Shown piece by piece: positions 1 to 8,420 of a stretch of DNA of 64,000 nt. The notes beneath the pieces are model-generated. The model saw only the letters and a program-made list of their open reading frames with translations. It searched no databases and had not been told where the DNA came from. Origin of the DNA: Luteimonas sp. JM171 (GTDB lineage Bacteria > Pseudomonadota > Gammaproteobacteria > Xanthomonadales > Xanthomonadaceae). Made by a program: the position numbers and the translations under genes. Location: assembly GCF_001717465.1 (NCBI RefSeq), contig NZ_CP017074.1, positions 1,764,873 through 1,828,872 of the forward strand, in the 5' to 3' direction. The number at the start of each line of letters is the position of its first letter. The first letter of the stretch is position 1.

Positions 1-352
1 TGGAGTCCAGCTCCTCCTCGCCGCGGGCCTTGCGCTGGGCGTTGAGCGAACTGCGCAGGAAATAGGTGTTGTTCACGCCCGGGATCTCGACCGGGTACTG
101 GAAGGCCAGGAACAGGCCGGCGGCGGCGCGCTCTTCCGGATCCAGGTCCAGCAGCGGCTTGCCCTCGAACTCGACCGTGCCTTCGGTGATCTCGTAGCCG
201 TCGCGGCCGGCGAGGATGTTGCCAAGGGTGGATTTGCCGGCGCCGTTGGGGCCCATGATGGCGTGCACCTGGCCCGGCTGCAGTTCCAGCGACAGGCCCT
301 TGAGGATTTCGCGCCCGTTGATGCTGGCGTGGAGGTTTTCGATCTTCAGCAT
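1..352 (-). CDS. sufC: SufC, Fe-S cluster assembly ATPase (3' end cut by window edge)
   Basis: This is the N-terminal 117 residues of an ABC-type ATPase. SufC powers the SufBCD scaffold that builds iron-sulfur clusters in the cytoplasm. A Walker A motif GPNGAGKST lies at residues 34-42, and the SufC-typical LAFQYPVEIPGV segment follows. The ATG at 352 gives the usual SufC start, MLKIENLHASI. It lies 85 bases downstream of sufB on the same strand, the order regulator-sufB-sufC expected of a suf operon. The rest of the gene, and presumably sufD and sufS, lie outside the window. Identification is secure. Confidence 0.95.
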   Translation of the reverse strand, partial: MLKIENLHASINGREILKGLSLELQPGQVHAIMGPNGAGKSTLGNILAGRDGYEITEGTVEFEGKPLLDLDPEERAAAGLFLAFQYPVEIPGVNNTYFLRSSLNAQRKARGEEELDS

Positions 353-437
353 GATGTCTCTTCCATAAGGCGGGCAGGCCCGCCGGGTGGTGTCTGGGGA
401 TTGGCGGGCCGGGGCCCGCGGCAAAGCTCTGTCCGCC

Positions 438-1919
<1,482 letters not shown>

Positions 1920-1934
1920 TGGCTGCCTTGTAGT

Positions 1935-2399
1935 TCAGTTGCCTGCGAGGCGGGCGGGGATCCGCTTCGCCGCGGGAGGGGGGGAGGGGGGGATTGGCGC
2001 GTCTTCCAGCATCTGCGCCAGGCTCACCGCGCCCAGCGCGGCGGCGATCACGTCGTTGATCCGGCGCCAGTTGGCGCGGACGCCGCACTGGTGGGCGATG
2101 CCGCACTCGTGGTCGTCCAGGCTGCATTCGGTCATTGCCAGCGGCCCTTCCATGGCCTCGACGACCTCGACCAGGCTGATCGCCTCGGCGGGCCGCGCCA
2201 GGCGGTAGCCGCCGTGGGCGCCGCGGAAACCTTCCACAAGGCCGGCCTGGGCCAGCGGCTTGAGCACCTTGCTCACCGTGGGCGCCTCCAGTCCCGCGCG
2301 CTCGGCCAGCTCCGCCGCGCTGAGCACGGCGTCCGGCCGTGCGGCAAGCACGGTCAGCACCACGGTGGCGTAGTCGGTCATGCGGGTGACGCGGAGCAT
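1935..2399 (-). CDS. Rrf2-family SUF system regulator
   Basis: A 154-residue Rrf2-type winged-helix repressor. An N-terminal HTH (residues about 8-60, with LSAAELAERAGLEAPTVSKV as the helix-turn-helix and GAHGGYRLAR as the wing) precedes three cysteines, C92, C99 and C105, spaced C-x6-C-x5-C. In IscR-like family members such cysteines ligate a regulatory Fe-S cluster. As first gene of the suf unit it probably senses cluster status and controls its own operon. The reading frame is open upstream, but ATG 2399 (MLRVTRMTDYATVV) gives the normal family length; the internal ATG six codons in is an alternative start. Confidence 0.9.
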   Translation of the reverse strand: MLRVTRMTDYATVVLTVLAARPDAVLSAAELAERAGLEAPTVSKVLKPLAQAGLVEGFRGAHGGYRLARPAEAISLVEVVEAMEGPLAMTECSLDDHECGIAHQCGVRANWRRINDVIAAALGAVSLAQMLEDAPIPPSPPPAAKRIPARLAGN

Positions 2400-2574
2400 G
2401 GGGAATCCTCGAATCAGGACCGAAATTGTACTCTTTGCCGGCCGGCCGCTCAAACGCCCGGGAGGGCGGGGGTTCAGGGGCGGGGGAATCCAGGTCGTGC
2501 ACCAGCACGCCCGCCTCGCATCCGCGCCCCGGGTTGTAGACAATGGCGCGATCATCCCGACCGGCCGGATCCCG

Positions 2575-3093
2575 ATGTCGAAGAGCAAGAAGACCGCAAA
2601 GACCAAGAAGACCGCGAAGACGAAGAAGCCGAAGAAGATCGAGGCGCGGCTCTCTTCCATCCACGGCAACGGGATCTTCGCAACCGAGGACATCGCCAAG
2701 GGCGAGCGCGTGATCCGCTACAAGGGCGCGCTGCGCACCCATGAGGAAGTGGACGAGGAGTACGGCGGCCAGGAGGAGAACGGCCACACCTTCCTCTTCA
2801 CTCTCAACGACACGTATGTAATCGATGCCAACGTCAGCGCCAACATCGCGCGCTGGATGAATCACAGCTGCGATCCCAACTGCGAGGCGGTGGTGGAAGA
2901 GGACGACAAGGGTCGCCCCGAGAAGGACAAGGTCTACATCGAGGCGATCAAGGACATCGCCAAGGGCGAGGAGCTGACCTACAACTACGGCATCGTGCTC
3001 GAGGAGCGCCACACGCCGAAGCTGAAGAAGCTGTGGGGCTGCCGCTGCGGCGCGGACAACTGCACCGGGACAATGCTCCAGCCCAAGCGCTGA
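2575..3093 (+). CDS. SET-domain protein-lysine methyltransferase with H1-like N-terminal tail
   Basis: A 172-residue protein. Residues 1-21 are a lysine-rich tail built on repeated KKTAKT/KK units, like a histone H1 tail. Residues about 22-145 form a SET domain with the SAM-binding NHSCDPNC motif at 96-103 and the catalytic-site ELTYNY at 133-138. A post-SET cysteine cluster (C156, C158, C163 in CRCGADNCTG) follows, normally binding zinc with the SET Cys. SET enzymes transfer methyl groups from SAM to protein lysines. The substrate is not shown here; ribosomal or nucleoid proteins are possible, and the nearby HU with a lysine-rich tail is an obvious candidate. ATG 2575 was chosen because the upstream extension of the frame is non-homologous. 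Confidence 0.9.
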   Translation: MSKSKKTAKTKKTAKTKKPKKIEARLSSIHGNGIFATEDIAKGERVIRYKGALRTHEEVDEEYGGQEENGHTFLFTLNDTYVIDANVSANIARWMNHSCDPNCEAVVEEDDKGRPEKDKVYIEAIKDIAKGEELTYNYGIVLEERHTPKLKKLWGCRCGADNCTGTMLQPKR

Positions 3094-3108
3094 CCGGCCA
3101 GGCGCGAG

Positions 3109-3540
3109 TCAGTCCGGCGCGGTCAGCACGCGCCGGCGCGGCCGCAGCCACGCCAGCAGCATCCCCAGCAGCCCGGCTGCAACCAGGTCCAGCAGCGACT
3201 GCCGCAACATCAGCGACAGCGGCAAGGGCTGGCCGACGTAGACCAGGATGTGCCACGGCACGAAAGACACCAGGCCGATGGCCAGGCCGAACTCCAGGCC
3301 ACTGCGGAGTCGCACCTGGTCACCCTCGTGCAGGCGGTAGTAGAGCCAGGTCATGGCGAAGCCGATCAGCGCATAGGCGGTCAGCACCCACGGCGCGCGC
3401 GCGCTGGATTCGGCCCGGCTGCGGTACAGGTCGGCCAGGGCGATGTAGTCGCCGCGCAGGATCAGGCCGTGGACGATGAGGCCGAGCACCATGGCGGCCA
3501 CCGAAACCACGATGCTGCAGATCCAGAAACGCTTGCCCAT
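3109..3540 (-). CDS. Small integral membrane protein of unknown function
   Basis: A 143-residue protein with four predicted membrane helices (about residues 7-29, 49-67, 80-101 and 111-131) and a basic C-terminus (RPRRR). I do not recognise the family. It ends 15 bases from the end of the SET methyltransferase on the opposite strand, so the two converge with almost no spacer. Upstream, about 40 bases separate it from the M23 peptidase on the same strand, so the two may be cotranscribed. No catalytic motif is visible. The start at ATG 3540 is followed immediately by a hydrophobic helix. Confidence 0.7.
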   Translation of the reverse strand: MGKRFWICSIVVSVAAMVLGLIVHGLILRGDYIALADLYRSRAESSARAPWVLTAYALIGFAMTWLYYRLHEGDQVRLRSGLEFGLAIGLVSFVPWHILVYVGQPLPLSLMLRQSLLDLVAAGLLGMLLAWLRPRRRVLTAPD

Positions 3541-3579
3541 GGGGACTCCTCGCGGGGCGGTGCGGGCCGCGGGCCGATG

Positions 3580-4209
3580 CTAACGCGTGCCGTCGGCCCG
3601 CTCCAGCCGGCCGGCTGCGGCGAGCAGGAGGGGGAGGGAGTCGTAGGCGCCTTCGGCGCCGTAGATGCCGTAGTGCAGGTGCGGCGGCGTGCCGCGCGCG
3701 TTGCCGGTATCGCCTACGGTTCCCAGCACGGTGCCGGGCAAGACGATGTCGCCGACGGCGAGACCTTCGGCCCAGTCGTCGAGGTGGGCGTAGTAGTGGC
3801 GTTCGCGGGCTGGGCCGAGGATCCAGACCTGGCGGCCACCGAGGCCGCGTTCGCCGATCGAGGCGACGATGCCGGGGGTGGCGCTGAGGACGTCGGTGCC
3901 GTGGGGGGCGAAGATGTCGACGCCTTCGTGCTGGCGGTCGGCGCCGCGGGGGGCGCCAAAGGTGTCGGCGATGCGCGATGCGTCGACGCCGCGCACGGGC
4001 ATGGAGAGGGTTTCGGGGGGATCCATCCTCGCGAGCTCCCAGCCCATCCTGGGTTTGGCCATGAAGGGCTGTTCCCAGGCCCAGGCGGCGAGGTAGGCAC
4101 CGGCGATGAGTACGATGGCCCACACCGTAAGAGCGCGGGCGGCGCGTGCGTAATCCTTGCGGTGTGGTTCGGGCTTTCCGTTGTCGCGTGGAAGATCCAT
4201 TGCCAGCAT
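3580..4209 (-). CDS. Membrane-anchored M23-family (LytM) peptidase
   Basis: A 209-residue protein with a short cytoplasmic N-terminus, one transmembrane helix (about 25-44) and a periplasmic LytM domain. The zinc site is complete: H94 and D98 in QHEGVD, then the HxH pair H177/H179 in PPHLHY, with H142 in YYAHL as the usual additional active-site histidine. M23 enzymes cut peptidoglycan cross-links, mostly glycyl or D-Ala-containing bonds, or act in envelope remodelling. ATG 4209 (MLAMDL) or the internal ATG at 4200 could be the start. Immediately upstream lies the composite hairpin repeat at 4259-4528, which replaces any conventional promoter region. Confidence 0.88.
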   Translation of the reverse strand: MLAMDLPRDNGKPEPHRKDYARAARALTVWAIVLIAGAYLAAWAWEQPFMAKPRMGWELARMDPPETLSMPVRGVDASRIADTFGAPRGADRQHEGVDIFAPHGTDVLSATPGIVASIGERGLGGRQVWILGPARERHYYAHLDDWAEGLAVGDIVLPGTVLGTVGDTGNARGTPPHLHYGIYGAEGAYDSLPLLLAAAGRLERADGTR

Positions 4210-4258
4210 TGTTGATTGCAGGCGATGAAAAGGCAGTGGTGGGGTGATGCGACGGTCG

Positions 4259-4528
4259 GCGCCAGTCGGGGGTGCCCTCCAGCCTCCATGTCCCCCGGCC
4301 TCCGCTGCGCTGCGGCCTCCTCCTTTACTTACGGCTGGAGGGCACCCCCGACCGGCGCTCCGGATGTCGCGGCAACCGGTCGAAAAGCGAAGCCGCGCTG
4401 CGGAGCTTTCCGGAGCCGAGCCCCGCCGTGGCCGGGAGGCCTTTTCGCGCAAGTAAAGGAGGAGGAATCCGCCGTGAGGCGGATTCCGGGGGACATGGAG
4501 CGAAAAGGCCTCGCGGCCGCGGCGGGGC
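4259..4528 (+). repeat. Composite nested-hairpin repeat, copy 1 (two hairpins)
   Basis: Hairpin A has arms 4259-4284 and 4333-4358, 25 of 26 bases complementary, containing GGTGCCCTCCAGCC. Hairpin B has arms 4421-4448 and 4500-4527, 26 of 28 complementary, containing GGCCTTTTCGC. Each encloses the same internal strands, CCTCCTCCTTTACTT and TCCATGTCCCCCGG (reverse-complemented in B), around a small inner hairpin. In B the inner hairpin is AATCCGCC/GGCGGATT, unlike every other copy, yet still paired. The linker ends in CGGAGCCGAG. The element fills most of the 446-base gap between the HU gene and the M23 peptidase. Related copies are at 23074, 36729 and 58924. Confidence 0.9.
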
Positions 4529-4587
4529 CCATCAGCTCACCGCAAAGTCAGCGACCGCAAACCCCACCACACAGAACAATCACCCAC

Positions 4588-4619
4588 AAAAAAGCCGGCC
4601 CCCCTGGAGCCGGCCTTTT
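4588..4619 (-). terminator. Rho-independent terminator of the HU gene
   Basis: Reading the minus strand, GCCGGC, an eight-base-plus spacer, and GCCGGC are followed by a run of T residues (TTTTTT), 40-70 bases past the HU stop codon. This is a conventional terminator and contrasts with the neighbouring repeat hairpins, which lack T tracts. Confidence 0.7.
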
Positions 4620-4655
4620 GGATCCGGAGCGGTGGAACGCCCCGGAACGGATGGA

Positions 4656-5051
4656 TCAGGCCGCCGCGTCCTTGAGCTTCTTGAGCGGGCGCACCTTGAC
4701 CTTGACCGAGGCGGGCTTGGCGGCGAACCACTGCTCTTCCTTGGTGAAGGGGTTGATGCCCTTGCGGCGCGGCTTGGCGGGCACCTTCTGCGAGGTGATC
4801 TTGAGCATGCCCGGCAGGGTGAACGAACCGACGCCACGCTTGCTCAGCGAGCCGGCAATGGTGTCCTCGAGCGAGGCCAGCACCGCGCGCACGTCCTTGG
4901 CGGCCACGCCGCTGGTTTCGGCGATGTGCGAGATCAGGCCGGACTTGGTCAGCGTTTCCTTGATCGCCTTCGGAGCGGCCGCCTTCTTGGCTACGGCCTT
5001 CTTCGCGGCGGGCTTCTTGGTCGTCGCCTTCTTTGCTGCTTTCTTCGCCAT
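4656..5051 (-). CDS. HU-family nucleoid protein with lysine/alanine-rich N-terminal tail
   Basis: A 131-residue protein. Residues 1-28 are almost only K, A, T and P (AAKKATTKKPAAKKAVAKKA), resembling a histone H1 tail. Residues about 30-125 form an HU/IHF fold, with the DNA-bending arm segment RRKGINPFTKE in place of the usual RxGRNPxTG. Classical HU is about 90 residues, so the tail accounts for the extra length. It should bind and bend DNA and compact the nucleoid; the tail probably adds non-specific DNA contacts. Start ATG 5051 is preceded by GGAACAGGAAAC, a good ribosome-binding site. A terminator follows at 4588-4619. Confidence 0.92.
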   Translation of the reverse strand: MAKKAAKKATTKKPAAKKAVAKKAAAPKAIKETLTKSGLISHIAETSGVAAKDVRAVLASLEDTIAGSLSKRGVGSFTLPGMLKITSQKVPAKPRRKGINPFTKEEQWFAAKPASVKVKVRPLKKLKDAAA

Positions 5052-5106
5052 GTTTCCTGTTCCGTGATGGATGGTGGAGTGGTCTGGCCGATCGCTCGGC
5101 ATCTGG

Positions 5107-5135
5107 AATGTAGGCCATGTGCGGGCGCGCGCCAA
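5107..5135 (-). promoter_or_regulatory. Candidate sigma70-type promoter for the HU gene
   Basis: On the minus strand TTGGCG (5135-5130) and TACATT (5112-5107) are separated by exactly 17 bases, about 55 bases upstream of the HU ATG. Each hexamer matches the consensus at four of six positions. Plausible but not proven. Confidence 0.4.
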
Positions 5136-5190
5136 TAGGAAACCGCAAAAAAACAGGGGGTTTTGGACTTTTGGACGATGCGCGGCTGCT

Positions 5191-5592
5191 TCAGGGGCTG
5201 CGCGGGCGGGGTGGCCAGAGGCGCCAGGCGGCCATGAGCAGGATCGCGACGAGGGTGTAGGCGGCCACGAAGGACCACCAGGGCAGGTCGAAGTAGATGA
5301 GCCTGGAGAGCCAGTGTTCGATGAAGGAGCCGGCGTAGGCGTCATGTCCAGCGCGCCGGCGCAGCGCCTGCTCCCATTCGGTGAGCGGGCACAGCTTGCC
5401 GAGCCATGCCTGCAGGGCGATGAAGGCCATGAGGGCCAGGTGGGTGATGCGGAAGCTGCGGTTGCGCACCCAGCGCCAGCCCAGCGGCCCGCCGGTGAGG
5501 ATGGCCACGGTCCCGAGCACGACGAAGGCGACGACGCCCACGTGCAGGGCCAGGATGGCGTCGGCGAGGACGGCGGCCGAAGCGGGGGACAT
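5191..5592 (-). CDS. DUF2784 membrane protein
   Basis: A 133-residue membrane protein with helices at about 8-30, 46-66 and 104-124. The signature of the DUF2784 family is present: a short loop LCPLTEWEQALRRRAG followed by the segment YAGSFIEHWLSRLIYFDLP. The function of the family is unknown. It begins at ATG 5592, eight bases after the end of the EF-G-like gene on the same strand, so it is probably cotranscribed with it. Signal for the family is strong; nothing more can be said about its role. Confidence 0.85.
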   Translation of the reverse strand: MSPASAAVLADAILALHVGVVAFVVLGTVAILTGGPLGWRWVRNRSFRITHLALMAFIALQAWLGKLCPLTEWEQALRRRAGHDAYAGSFIEHWLSRLIYFDLPWWSFVAAYTLVAILLMAAWRLWPPRPRSP

Positions 5593-5600
5593 GGGCGCGG

Positions 5601-7664
5601 TCAGTCCTCCGCGTGGCGCGGGCGCCAGCTTTCGGCCAGCTTCTGCTGCACCTGCGGGGGCACCGGCTCGTAATGGCTGAAGTCAATGGCGTAGCGGCCA
5701 CGGCCGGCGGTGATGGACTTCAGTTCGGCGGGGTAGTCGTCGAGTTCGGAAAGAGGGACCTGGGCCCTGACCACGATGTCGCCGTCGCGCGCGGCGTCGG
5801 TGCCGTTGATGCGCGCACGTTTGCCGGCAAGGCCGGCGCTGATGTGCCCCATGTGCGCCTCGGGCGCCTGCACCTCCAGGGTGACGATGGGCTCGAGGAC
5901 CTGGGGCCGGGCCTTGGCGACCGCATCCAGGAACGCCTTGCGGCCGGCGGCGACGAAGGCGACTTCCTTGCTGTCCACCGGATGGTGCTTGCCGTCGTGC
6001 ACGGTCACGCGCACGTCCTGGATCGGGTAGCCGGCGACGGCGCCGGCGCGCAGCACCTCGCGCACGCCTTTTTCCACCGCAGGGATCAGCGGGCCGGGGA
6101 TCACGCCGCCCTTGACCGCGTCCACGAACTCGAAGCCGCCGCCGCGCGGCAGCGGCTCGATGCGCAGGAACACCTCGCCGAACTGCCCGGCGCCCCCGGT
6201 CTGCTTCCTGTGCCGGTGGTGGCCTTCGGCCGGCGCGCTGATCGTCTCGCGGTAGGCGATGCGCGGGGGGCTGGTCTTCACTTCCACGCCGTGACGGTCC
6301 CGGAGCCGCTCCAGGTTGATCCGCAGGTGCAGGTCCGACAGCCCGCGGATCACGGTTTCGTTGGTCTCTTCCTCATGTTCGACGTGGAAGCAGGGGTCTT
6401 CCTCGGCAAGCTTGTGCAGGGCGTTGGCCAGCTTCTGTTCCTGGCCCCGGCTGGCGGCCTGGATGGCGAGGCCGAACATGGGCCTGGGGAAGTCGATGGG
6501 CTTGAGGTGGATGTGCCCGGCGTCCGGGCTGTCATGCAGCACCGCATCGAAGTGGAGCTCCTCGATCTTTGCCACCGCGGCGATGTCGCCGGGCACGGCG
6601 CGGTCGATTTCAATGTGGTCCTTGCCGTGGATGCGGTAAAGGTGGCCCACCTTGAACGGCTTGCGGCCATCGTCCACGAACAGCTGCGAGTCCTTCTTCA
6701 CCGTGCCCTGGTAGACCCGGAAGATCCCCAGCTTGCCCACGAAGGGATCGTTGACGATGCGGAACACGTCCGCAACCACGTGCGCATCCGGGTCCGGGGA
6801 CAGCGCCAGCGGCACGGCGTCCCCACCCCGGCCCTTCAGGAACGGGGGCGGATTGCCTTCGCCCGGATGCGGGAAAAGACGCGCGGCCACATCCAGCAGC
6901 TTGCGCACGCCCGTCCCGGTGCGCGCCGATGCAAAGCACACCGGCACCAGGTGGCCCTCGCGCATGCATTGCTCGAAGGCATCGTGCAGTTCCTCCCCCG
7001 ACAGTCCTTCCTCGCCCAGCTCCAGGTAGCGGTCCATCACCGACTCGTTGATCTCCACCACCTGGTCCATCGCCTTCTGGTGCCAGTCCGCCACCGGGCC
7101 CAGGTCGCTCCCGCCGCCGGACTGGCCGAAGCAGTCCACCACCTTAGCGCCCCCGTCCGCCGGCAGGTTGAGCGGCAGCACCTCGGGTCCGAACTCCTCG
7201 CGCAGCGCCTCCAGTACCCCCGCGCAATCCGCGCCTTCGGCATCGATGCGGTTGACCACGATGGCCCGGCACAGGTCGCGCTCCCTTGCCCGCGCCATCA
7301 GCCGCCGGGTGCCGTGTTCCACCCCGTTGACCGCGTCCACCACCACCACGACCGTCTCAACGGCGTCCAGCGCGGCCAGGGCGGGGCCGCGGAACTCCGG
7401 GTAGCCGGGGGTGTCGACGAGGTTGAGGTGGACCCGCCGGCCGTCGGCCGCGCGGTGGTCGATGCCGGCGATGGCGGCATCGATGGAGTGGCCGCGCTGG
7501 CGTTCGATGGGGTCGTGGTCCGAGAGGGTGTTGCCGCGCTCGATGGTGCCTGCCACCCCGATGGCGCCGCCGGCATGCAGCAGGGCTTCGAACAGCGTTG
7601 TTTTGCCGGCGCCCGGGTGGCCTGCCAGGGCCACATTGCGGATCTCGTGCGTGGAATGGGACAT
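5601..7664 (-). CDS. EF-G-like translational GTPase paralogue with altered G-motifs
   Basis: A 687-residue protein with the full EF-G domain layout. G1 is GHPGAGKT (15-22). The switch I region has RGHSI (57-61) where EF-G normally has RGITI. G3 is DTPGYPEF with Tyr88 in place of the near-universal catalytic His of DTPGH. G4 is NRID (138-141) rather than NKxD. These changes resemble FusA2-type paralogues rather than the housekeeping fusA, which in proteobacteria sits in the str operon with rpsL, rpsG and tuf. It may be a slow GTPase acting in ribosome protection, recycling or tetracycline-type resistance, but that is inference. ATG 7664 is chosen over upstream starts because homology begins there (MSHSTHEIRNVALAG). 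Confidence 0.85.
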   Translation of the reverse strand: MSHSTHEIRNVALAGHPGAGKTTLFEALLHAGGAIGVAGTIERGNTLSDHDPIERQRGHSIDAAIAGIDHRAADGRRVHLNLVDTPGYPEFRGPALAALDAVETVVVVVDAVNGVEHGTRRLMARARERDLCRAIVVNRIDAEGADCAGVLEALREEFGPEVLPLNLPADGGAKVVDCFGQSGGGSDLGPVADWHQKAMDQVVEINESVMDRYLELGEEGLSGEELHDAFEQCMREGHLVPVCFASARTGTGVRKLLDVAARLFPHPGEGNPPPFLKGRGGDAVPLALSPDPDAHVVADVFRIVNDPFVGKLGIFRVYQGTVKKDSQLFVDDGRKPFKVGHLYRIHGKDHIEIDRAVPGDIAAVAKIEELHFDAVLHDSPDAGHIHLKPIDFPRPMFGLAIQAASRGQEQKLANALHKLAEEDPCFHVEHEEETNETVIRGLSDLHLRINLERLRDRHGVEVKTSPPRIAYRETISAPAEGHHRHRKQTGGAGQFGEVFLRIEPLPRGGGFEFVDAVKGGVIPGPLIPAVEKGVREVLRAGAVAGYPIQDVRVTVHDGKHHPVDSKEVAFVAAGRKAFLDAVAKARPQVLEPIVTLEVQAPEAHMGHISAGLAGKRARINGTDAARDGDIVVRAQVPLSELDDYPAELKSITAGRGRYAIDFSHYEPVPPQVQQKLAESWRPRHAED

Positions 7665-7694
7665 GGGGCCGATCCTCCCTTGCATGGATGGGAA

Positions 7695-7734
7695 GTCCGG
7701 CCGTGCACGGCCGGACCCGTGCGGGATCGCACGG
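7695..7734. repeat. Two adjacent perfect inverted repeats in the divergent fusA-like/osmC spacer
   Basis: Bases 7695-7716 are a perfect 22-base palindrome centred on GGCCGTGCACGGCC. It is followed immediately by CCGTGCG-GGAT-CGCACGG (7717-7734), a seven-pair stem with a four-base loop. They lie 30-70 bases upstream of the EF-G-like start and about 185 bases upstream of osmC. No T tract follows, so a terminator is unlikely; a leader structure, protein-binding site or REP-like repeat is possible. Confidence 0.7.
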
Positions 7735-7918
7735 CGGCCGTCATGGCTGTCCGCAGTCGGCGGTGCCGGGCGGCAGGCGCTCGGCGGGCGGTCATGGCGG
7801 GCAATCACAGTAGCGCGCCGCCGGTCCCGTTGCTCCTTGCAGTGCACCAAGTCGAGGGCACGCAAACGTAACGGTGGCGCGGCTAGCGTTGGGCCTCCCC
7901 CTTCACAGGAGCACAAAG

Positions 7919-8353
7919 ATGGGAATTTCGCGCAAGGCCACCGCCCGCTGGCAGGGCGACCTCAAGTCGGGCAGCGGTTCGATCAGCACCCCGGACAGCG
8001 GCCTGATGCAGGACACCCGCTACGGCTTCAACACCCGCTTTGGCAGCGACATGGGCACCAACCCGGAAGAGCTGATCGCCGCCGCGCACGCCGGCTGCTT
8101 CACCATGGCGCTGGCCAATGAGCTGGCCCAGGCCGGTCACCCTGCCGACTCGGTGGACACCCGCGCCGAGGTCGACCTCTCGACGGACGGTGGTCCGACG
8201 CTGAGCGCGATCCGCCTGGTGACCAGGGCGAAGGTGCCCGGGATCGACGAGGTGAAGTTCCGCGAGATCGCCGATGGGGCCAAGGAGAACTGTCCGGTGT
8301 CGCGCGCCCTGAGCGCGGTGCCGATCACCCTGGAGGCCGAGCTGCAGAACTGA
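7919..8353 (+). CDS. osmC: OsmC-family peroxiredoxin
   Basis: A 144-residue protein of the OsmC/Ohr superfamily, closer to OsmC (N-terminal [17 protein letters not shown]). The two redox cysteines are C60 in AAHAGC and C125 in KENCPVS. OsmC proteins reduce organic hydroperoxides using the peroxidatic first Cys and the resolving second Cys, usually with dihydrolipoamide- or thiol-based reductants. Start ATG 7919 has an AGGAG site eight bases upstream (CACAGGAGCACAAAG). It diverges from the EF-G-like gene across a spacer with two palindromes. Confidence 0.92.
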   Translation: MGISRKATARWQGDLKSGSGSISTPDSGLMQDTRYGFNTRFGSDMGTNPEELIAAAHAGCFTMALANELAQAGHPADSVDTRAEVDLSTDGGPTLSAIRLVTRAKVPGIDEVKFREIADGAKENCPVSRALSAVPITLEAELQN

Positions 8354-8420
8354 CGGCGATTGCGGCGACGCGCGGCGGCGGGGCATAGTGGCCGCCGTTT
8401 CAGGAACAGGGGGATCCCAC

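Noticed and set aside
4259..4528. Composite repeats as Rho-independent terminators
   Set aside because: They have no T runs, contain two different hairpins, and occur upstream of genes and in divergent spacers. A real terminator for HU exists separately at 4588-4619.
4216..4537. Short ORFs in the composite repeats (for example products ending in [10 protein letters not shown])
   Set aside because: The same peptide fragments recur in both strands at every repeat copy; they are by-products of the repeat sequence, not genes.
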